From assembly GCA_015066115.1 (NCBI GenBank), contig SVOZ01000005.1:1-64000 (forward strand): 64,000 nt of DNA. The letters are read 5' to 3'. This DNA is from Oscillospiraceae bacterium. Lineage in GTDB: Bacteria > Bacillota > Clostridia > Oscillospirales > Ruminococcaceae. The number at the start of each line of letters is the position of its first letter. Positions within the stretch are counted from its first letter, which is position 1. Of the stretch, positions 58,740 through 64,000 are shown in pieces. A model generated the notes under the pieces. The model was not told the origin of the DNA. It made no database searches and worked only from the letters and a program-made list of their open reading frames with translations. Both the position numbers and the translations under genes were made by a program.

Positions 58740-60632
58740 CTACCAGCTTCCGCCGCCACCGCCGCCGCCACCGCCACCGGAGAAGCCTCCGCCTGCGGAA
58801 AAGCCGCCGGAACTGCGGGCAGGAACTGAAGTCATATTAATTTTTATCGTATTCATTGTTCTATCAAAAGAATTTACAAAGAGCATCATATTAATTCTGC
58901 CCATGGCTCTTGCCTGATACCAAGAGGGCGGCTCAACCGCTATACCCTCAAATTTTTCAGCCCACTTATCCGTAAGCCCAAAAACATATGCATAAGGCAG
59001 CACATTGTAAAAATACTGCGGGTCGCTTTCTACCAAAGCGTTAAGCTTATCAAGTTCAGCCGCTATAATAAACTCTTTAAAACCTAACAGCTCACCCGTT
59101 ATTTTAGCACCGTAAGCCGTGAGGCACCGCATTTTAGTTGACATAAAGGCGCAGGCAACTGTTATAAAGAACGCCGCCACCGAAATGCTATGGTAACCCA
59201 AAGCCGAGGTGCCGATAAATGCCGAAATCGCCGCCACCGCCAAAATAGCTATCCAGGCGGCAATTTTTGACGCCTTATAGGCAGAAGACGAAAGTGCATT
59301 TTTCTTGTGGGTTATAACTGTGAGGATTGCAAGAAGCCCCAATAATACAACGCTGAGTATCGCGGCGCCTACCAGCACCCACTCCGACACTATTTTTATT
59401 AAGCTTCCGATAAAAAGGAGCGCGGCAAAGGGCAGAGCGGTTAAAACGACCGCAAACACTCCTGCGACGATTGAGCTTGTTTTGAAAATTGGCTTGCTTT
59501 CCTTAAAGCTGTATTTAACATTAAGCTGAGCATTTGTAACTGCGGTGTAGAACTTTTCTTTAAGCTCTTCGGTGGTAACGGTGTCACGGCCTTTAAAAAG
59601 CTCTTCAAAAAGCTCTTTTTCGTAATATTTCGAGCCTTTGTCAAGCTCTCGCAATTTTGTAAGCCGCATAACTCCGCCGGCCTCTTCTTTTATTGAAAGA
59701 AGGCCTTTGTTTGCCCAGAAAATTATAAGCGAAATGATATCCTTTTGGTCGGTTAATCCGTCAAGCGCATAGCCGACATCGGCACTTGTCATATCCTCAG
59801 GCGGATAAAAGCTAACAACGGGAACGACCTGCCTATTTCTGCCGAAAACAATCTTTAAAACAACAACTGCGGCAAAGGCAAGGGTTATCACAAGGGCCAT
59901 TACAAACATAAGCATTGGATTTTCTTCTTCGCCGACAAAATACTCATTTGGAAGCTTTACATTAACTGTTGCTCCCTCGCCCTTTTTTAGCGGCGCTTTA
60001 AGCTCGGCTGTTATTTTTTCTGAGCCGACCTCAAGCGAAAAGTCGTCGGTCACGACCTCTCCGAACCCGCCGCTTATTACTTCGGCAGATGAAAGATCTG
60101 TCTGTTTCGGGAATGTGACCGTTACTTTAGAGCTCTCTATCGGGCTTTCCCAATCGTGCGGCAGGACATTCCAATAAAACTCGTCAAACTCGGCTATTCC
60201 GTCGTCCCGATTTTCAACCTTATAGCTTATCTTATATGTATGCTTACCTTTAACATAACTGTCGGCAGAGCCGATTTGTATAACGGTGCAGGAGTCCTCA
60301 ATATAAACGTCAAGCTCCTCGCCCTCAACCTTTACATCGCTTATCCTTATTCTGCATAAAGAGGTCTGCTCTTTACCGTCAATATTACGAGTCACCTTAA
60401 AGGTGTTTGGGATATATCTGTAAATTCCGTGACGTTCATAGTTAAAATTGACCTCGATGGTTTCGGTAACGCGATAGCTGTTATTTTCAGATACAACAAT
60501 ATCCGTATCAAACCTCTCGGTTTCCATCGGGTAAAACTGCTGACTTTCTAAGGCAAAGCAAACATTAAAGGATGAAAGCAGGACCAATGCAAAGGCAAGG
60601 CTTAACAGAGCGCGAACAATTTTTGATCTCAT
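58740..60632 (-). CDS. DUF2207-family membrane protein with Gly-rich tail
   Basis: 630 residues. Signal peptide (about 1-27), extracellular DUF2207 domain (NNSYRVTETIEVNFNYERHGIYRYIP), a helix near 245-262, a cytoplasmic region, then helices near 385-475. The C-terminus is Gly/Ser repeats ending GGGGGSW. LemA and DUF2207 proteins are often encoded together; the pair has been linked to envelope processes without a defined biochemical role. It lies 15 bp after lemA. Confidence 0.85.
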   Translation of the reverse strand: MRSKIVRALLSLAFALVLLSSFNVCFALESQQFYPMETERFDTDIVVSENNSYRVTETIEVNFNYERHGIYRYIPNTFKVTRNIDGKEQTSLCRIRISDVKVEGEELDVYIEDSCTVIQIGSADSYVKGKHTYKISYKVENRDDGIAEFDEFYWNVLPHDWESPIESSKVTVTFPKQTDLSSAEVISGGFGEVVTDDFSLEVGSEKITAELKAPLKKGEGATVNVKLPNEYFVGEEENPMLMFVMALVITLAFAAVVVLKIVFGRNRQVVPVVSFYPPEDMTSADVGYALDGLTDQKDIISLIIFWANKGLLSIKEEAGGVMRLTKLRELDKGSKYYEKELFEELFKGRDTVTTEELKEKFYTAVTNAQLNVKYSFKESKPIFKTSSIVAGVFAVVLTALPFAALLFIGSLIKIVSEWVLVGAAILSVVLLGLLAILTVITHKKNALSSSAYKASKIAAWIAILAVAAISAFIGTSALGYHSISVAAFFITVACAFMSTKMRCLTAYGAKITGELLGFKEFIIAAELDKLNALVESDPQYFYNVLPYAYVFGLTDKWAEKFEGIAVEPPSWYQARAMGRINMMLFVNSFDRTMNTIKINMTSVPARSSGGFSAGGGFSGGGGGGGGGGSW

Positions 60633-60647
60633 AATTTTTTCCGCCGA

Positions 60648-61196
60648 TTAAAACTTGACCCTTACATTTTCCCTCTCAGCCGCATCTGCAACCTCAAAAA
60701 GAGGCTTACGTTCAAACTTAAAGATTGCGGCAACAATTGAGGAAGGAAACTGCTCGGTTTTGATATTATAGCTTTTAACAACGCCGTTATAATATTTTCT
60801 GGAATTTGCAATATCGTTTTCAATGGCTTTAAGGCTATTTTGCAGGTCTAAGAAATTGGTATTTGCCTTAAGGTCGGGATAAGCCTCGGCAAGAGCAAAA
60901 AGGCTTTTGAGCGCTCCCTGCAATTCTCCCTCGCCCTTTATTCTCTCGGCAGCGGATGAGGCGTTCATTGCGCTGTTTCTTGCCGCGATGACCTTTTCAA
61001 GGGTTTCGGATTCGTGCTTTGAATAGCCTTTAACCGTTTCGACAAGATTTGGAATAAGGTCATATCTCTTTTTAAGATAAACATCCATTGTTGAAAAGGC
61101 TTCTTCAACATGGTTTTTGAGTCGAATAAAATTGTTATAAACCGTTACAGCCCAGATGGCCAAAACAACCACAACTGCTAAAATAATGTAAGGCAT
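60648..61196 (-). CDS. lemA: LemA-family protein
   Basis: 182 residues. One N-terminal helix, then the LemA helical domain: YNNFIRLKNHVEEAFSTMDVYLKKRYDLIPNLV, AYPDLKANTNF, ENDIANSRKYYN and the end with FEVADAAERE are signatures. Function is uncertain; a membrane partner of the DUF2207 protein is likely. Promoter at 61228-61256, GGAGG before the ATG. Confidence 0.93.
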   Translation of the reverse strand: MPYIILAVVVVLAIWAVTVYNNFIRLKNHVEEAFSTMDVYLKKRYDLIPNLVETVKGYSKHESETLEKVIAARNSAMNASSAAERIKGEGELQGALKSLFALAEAYPDLKANTNFLDLQNSLKAIENDIANSRKYYNGVVKSYNIKTEQFPSSIVAAIFKFERKPLFEVADAAERENVRVKF

Positions 61197-61227
61197 AAGA
61201 AAACCTCCGTTTACTATTCTTTACATA

Positions 61228-61256
61228 ATATTACTATTTTTTTGCCCCTTTGTCAA
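61228..61256 (-). promoter_or_regulatory. Promoter of the lemA-DUF2207 operon
   Basis: Minus-strand -35 TTGACA (61251-61256), 17-bp spacer, -10 TAATAT (61228-61233). Confidence 0.85.
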
Positions 61257-61260
61257 TTAA

Positions 61261-61313
61261 TTACCTATTGTTATATTGCATATATTTTACCTATATTGGT
61301 TACAGTTTACCTA
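61261..61313. repeat. Three TTACCTA repeats between lemA and hrcA promoters
   Basis: TTACCTA at 61261-61267, 61287-61293 and 61307-61313, same orientation. They lie between two divergent promoters and may bind a regulator, or may be chance in an AT-rich gap. Confidence 0.35.
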
Positions 61314-61351
61314 CTTATTTGTAAATTATTTTTAAACTTGCCAAAACACTA

Positions 61352-61411
61352 TTGACATAAGGAAAATTTTGGGGTAATCTATGTTTAGCACTCTTAATGC
61401 CTGAGTGCTAA
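61352..61411 (+). promoter_or_regulatory. Heat-shock promoter with CIRCE operator
   Basis: -35 TTGACA (61352-61357), 17-bp spacer, -10 TAATCT (61375-61380). A perfect CIRCE element TTAGCACTC-N9-GAGTGCTAA follows at 61385-61411. HrcA binds CIRCE and represses the operon under non-stress conditions. Confidence 0.97.
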
Positions 61412-61427
61412 ATCGAGGTGATTTTAA

Positions 61428-62441
61428 GTGCAATTGAATAATCGAAAACTTGCAGTTTTATCCCTTATTGCCAAAAGCTATCTAAAAACGGGAGAGCCTG
61501 TCGGCTCAAAGTCGCTGGTAGCAGGCCTTGGCGGCTCGGTTTCCTCTGCCACAATACGAAACGATATGGCAGAGCTTGAGCGATTGGGGCTTTTATTTCA
61601 GCCACACACTTCGGCAGGAAGAATTCCCACAAGCGCAGGAATGCGCCTTTACATCGATCAGCTTATGGAAAAGCGCAGGCTTTCAAGAGAGCGCAAACTG
61701 TTTATTGACTCGCTTCTTAAAAGTGTGCACGGCGTGCAGAGCGCAATAAGCGCCGCGTCTGATGCGCTTGCTGAGGAAACAGGGTGTGTTTCTTTTTCGG
61801 TTGCTCCGACGGGAGCGTCGGTTTGCTTAAAGCAGATTGATTTTATAAAAACCGGAAGCCGAAATATTATCTTTGTATTGCTTACAGACACAGCAATTGT
61901 AAAGAGCGTTTTTGTGCATCTGAGCGGAGAAATAACCGATGATGCCTTGCAGGCGCTTATCTCTGCATCTGACAAGAGGCTCAAAGGGGTTTTGCTTTGT
62001 GACATCACCCTGCCGCTTATACAAACCATGGCGGCAGAGCTTACAGACTACTCGCTTTTATTCTCGCCCTTTTTTGAGGCGCTTATCAGAGCGGTAGAGG
62101 AGCTTTCAAACCCTGAGATATGCATAAAGGGGCAGAACAATCTTTTGGGCGGCAATTTGCAACAAGTAAATGCCGCACGGGCGCTTAACATGCTTCATTC
62201 CGACAGGCTTCTTACACTCGTCGCGCCAAAAAGCAGTTCTGTAAACATAGTTATTCCTGATGATGAGGCGCTTGGAACAACGGCTCTTATTTATTCGGGG
62301 TACAAATTATCTGACGAGCTTATTGGCTCAATAGGAGTTTTAGGCCCTTACAGGCTTGATTACGGCAGTATTATTCCAATGATAGAATATTTTTCCTCTT
62401 CGCTGGAAAATATGTTAAAAAACAACCAACTTGATAAGTAA
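61428..62441 (+). CDS. hrcA: Heat-inducible repressor HrcA
   Basis: 337 residues from a GTG start with AGGTG upstream. N-terminal winged helix (YLKTGEPVGSKSLVAGLG, SSATIRNDMAELERLGLL, PHTSAGRIPTSAGMR) and the GAF-like inserted domain follow. It represses the hrcA-grpE-dnaK operon through CIRCE, 17 bp upstream of its start. First gene of the operon. Confidence 0.97.
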   Translation: MQLNNRKLAVLSLIAKSYLKTGEPVGSKSLVAGLGGSVSSATIRNDMAELERLGLLFQPHTSAGRIPTSAGMRLYIDQLMEKRRLSRERKLFIDSLLKSVHGVQSAISAASDALAEETGCVSFSVAPTGASVCLKQIDFIKTGSRNIIFVLLTDTAIVKSVFVHLSGEITDDALQALISASDKRLKGVLLCDITLPLIQTMAAELTDYSLLFSPFFEALIRAVEELSNPEICIKGQNNLLGGNLQQVNAARALNMLHSDRLLTLVAPKSSSVNIVIPDDEALGTTALIYSGYKLSDELIGSIGVLGPYRLDYGSIIPMIEYFSSSLENMLKNNQLDK

Positions 62442-62466
62442 AGGACAGAAAAAGGAGGCTTAAGAA

Positions 62467-62991
62467 ATGAGCGAGCAGCAAAATGCCAAAACCTCTGAGC
62501 AGGCAGAAGCCAAAAAAGAGGCAAAGGCAAAAAAATCGGGCAAAGAATCAAAGCTTTTAGAGCAGATCGAAGCCTTGCAAAGCGAGCTTGCAGAGCAAAA
62601 GGACACATATCTGCGTCTATATGCCGAATATGATAATTTTCGCAAGCGCACAGCCAAAGAAAAGGCTGATATATACACAAATGCCACCGCAAAGGCGGCA
62701 GAGGAGCTTCTTCCCGTTATCGACAATTTTGACCGTGCCATTTTGGCTCAGGGCGAAAACATCGACCAGGGGCTTAAAATGATACACACACAGTTTTGTG
62801 AATATTTAACCCGTTTGGGAATTGCCGAAATGAAGGCAGAAGGCGAAAAATTTGACCCTGCAAGGCAGATAGCGGTTATGCATATTGAGGATGAAAGTCT
62901 TGAAGAAAACGTTATTGTTGAGGTTTTCCAAAAGGGCTACACCCTCGGCGACAAGGTAATCCGCCCCGCCTGCGTTAAGGTTGCTAACTAA
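62467..62991 (+). CDS. grpE: Nucleotide exchange factor GrpE
   Basis: 174 residues. A Lys/Glu-rich N-terminus, a long coiled coil (YLRLYAEYDNFRKRTAKEKA) and the C-terminal beta domain with EKFDPARQIAVMHIED and GYTLGDKVIRPACVKV are complete. It releases ADP from DnaK. AAAGGAGG precedes the ATG. Confidence 0.96.
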   Translation: MSEQQNAKTSEQAEAKKEAKAKKSGKESKLLEQIEALQSELAEQKDTYLRLYAEYDNFRKRTAKEKADIYTNATAKAAEELLPVIDNFDRAILAQGENIDQGLKMIHTQFCEYLTRLGIAEMKAEGEKFDPARQIAVMHIEDESLEENVIVEVFQKGYTLGDKVIRPACVKVAN

Positions 62992-63022
62992 ATCATCATT
63001 TATATAAAAGGAGAAATTTATT

Positions 63023-64000
63023 ATGTCTAAAATCATCGGAATTGACCTTGGTACAACCAACTCTTGTGTTGCCGTTATCGAAGGCGGCGAATCGATTGTT
63101 ATTGCTAATGCAGAGGGTGCCCGTACCACACCTTCGGTTGTAGCATTTACAAAGGACGGCGAGCGCCTTGTAGGTCAGGTTGCTAAGAACCAGGCTATCA
63201 CAAACTATGACCGCACCGTTTCTTCAATTAAGCGCCACATGGGCAGCGATTACAAGGTTGAAATCGACGGCAAAAAGCTCACTCCTCAAGAAATTTCCGC
63301 TATGATTCTTCAAAAACTTAAGGCTGACGCTGAGGCTTATCTCGGAGAGAGCGTTTCCGAGGCTGTTATCACCGTTCCTGCTTACTTTACTGACGCTCAA
63401 AGACAGGCCACAAAGGACGCAGGCAAAATCGCAGGCCTTGAGGTTAAGAGAATCATAAACGAGCCCACCGCGGCCGCACTTGCTTACGGCGTTGACAAGG
63501 AGCAGGACCAGAAGGTTATGGTTTATGATCTTGGCGGCGGAACCTTTGATGTTTCCATCATCGAGATCGGTGACGGCGTTCAGGAGGTTCTCGCAACCGC
63601 AGGTAACAACCGTCTCGGCGGAGATGATTTTGACAAGAGAGTTATGGACTATCTCTGTGCAGAGTTTAAAAAGACCTCGGGCATTGACTTGTCTGCCGAC
63701 AAAATGGCTATGCAGAGAGTAAAAGAAGCGGCTGAAAAGGCAAAGATTGAGCTTTCGGGTGTTACACAGGCTCACGTTAACCTTCCCTTTATTACTGCTG
63801 ACGCAACAGGTCCTAAGCACCTTGATATGACAATTACAAGAGCTAGGTTTAACGAGCTTACTGCTGACCTCGTTGAAGCTACAATGGGCCCTGTAAAGCA
63901 GGCTCTTTCTGATGCAGGACTCACCCCCAGCGAGCTTAACAAGGTTTTATTAGTCGGCGGCTCAACAAGAATTCCTGCAGTTGCCGATGCAGTTAAAAAC
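63023..64000 (+). CDS. dnaK: Chaperone DnaK (Hsp70), N-terminal part, runs off the window
   Basis: 326 codons in view, open at the right edge. It starts [17 protein letters not shown], with [24 protein letters not shown] and [13 protein letters not shown], so the ATPase domain up to the phosphate 2 and adenosine motifs is intact. The peptide-binding domain lies beyond 64000. AAAGGAG before the ATG at 63023. Third gene of the CIRCE operon; dnaJ may follow outside. Confidence 0.97.
   Translation, partial: MSKIIGIDLGTTNSCVAVIEGGESIVIANAEGARTTPSVVAFTKDGERLVGQVAKNQAITNYDRTVSSIKRHMGSDYKVEIDGKKLTPQEISAMILQKLKADAEAYLGESVSEAVITVPAYFTDAQRQATKDAGKIAGLEVKRIINEPTAAALAYGVDKEQDQKVMVYDLGGGTFDVSIIEIGDGVQEVLATAGNNRLGGDDFDKRVMDYLCAEFKKTSGIDLSADKMAMQRVKEAAEKAKIELSGVTQAHVNLPFITADATGPKHLDMTITRARFNELTADLVEATMGPVKQALSDAGLTPSELNKVLLVGGSTRIPAVADAVKN

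Noticed and set aside
1..64000. CRISPR arrays, rRNA genes and complete insertion sequences
   Set aside because: No regularly spaced repeats of CRISPR type, no rRNA sequence and no transposase were seen.

Overview
The window looks like the chromosome of a spore-forming, low-to-moderate GC Clostridia of the Ruminococcaceae/Oscillospiraceae type. Supporting signs are sporulation genes (spoIID, spmA/spmB, spoIIID, a SpoIIQ-like LytM gene, a SpoVD-like PBP with PASTA domains), strong AGGAGG-type ribosome sites, TTGACA-17-TATAAT promoters, many short GC-rich terminators, and serine-rich linkers in exported proteins. The assignment is inferred from gene content and order; no 16S gene is present.

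Layout. (1) 1-2760 is the end of an integrated mobile element: an integrase fragment, small HTH/excisionase-like proteins and ParA, then about 870 bp without convincing genes, ending at a complete tRNA-Arg(CCU) and, 124 bp further on, a 5' half of a second tRNA-Arg that shares a 32-bp direct repeat with it. The half gene keeps a full promoter, so the host tRNA appears to have been cut and functionally replaced by an element-borne copy. (2) 2760-13500 is ordinary chromosome: a D-2-hydroxyacid dehydrogenase, membrane proteins and lipoproteins, spoIID, a zinc-ribbon/PASTA pseudokinase, and a surface-polysaccharide operon (SGNH hydrolase, DUF4358 lipoprotein, sugar transferase, ATP-grasp). (3) 13500-20480 holds a polar amino-acid ABC transporter, spmAB, a cyclophilin, a propeller-like lipoprotein and a GT39-like membrane protein. 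(4) 20500-33803 is a division and cell-wall (dcw) cluster read leftward from mraZ: mraZ, rsmH, ftsL, spoVD-type PBP, murF, mraY, ftsW, murG, murA, ftsQ, ftsZ, then yebC. Its promoter carries four 10-bp-phased MraZ boxes. murE, murD, murC, murB and ftsA are absent from the cluster. (5) 33850-37980 has a BlaR1/BlaI-type pair with a duplicated sensor domain and a double operator, then rsmD-coaD and a coiled-coil protein. (6) 38040-51730 reads rightward: rnhA-mnmA, an SGNH hydrolase with GtrA, then rnj-gdpP-rplI-orf-dnaB-tilS-hpt-ftsH. (7) 51730-58230 is a mixed segment with ygjV, DUF4364, a likely small-peptide or sRNA unit, DUF1292, a candidate structured RNA, a split TauE/SafE permease, spoIIID, spoIIQ-like, a histidine phosphatase and an XRE regulator. 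(8) 58240-64000 holds mscL, lemA with its DUF2207 partner, and the CIRCE-controlled hrcA-grpE-dnaK heat-shock operon, with dnaK running off the edge.

The most unusual signals are the tRNA replacement at the element boundary, a short transcription unit encoding a 16-residue peptide (minus strand, about 53286 to 52987), an unidentified roughly 190-nt structured RNA (53923-54117), and two neighbouring genes (rnj and gdpP) whose Shine-Dalgarno sites point to ATA and CTG start codons. All assignments come from reading the sequence and remembered family features. No database search was run.
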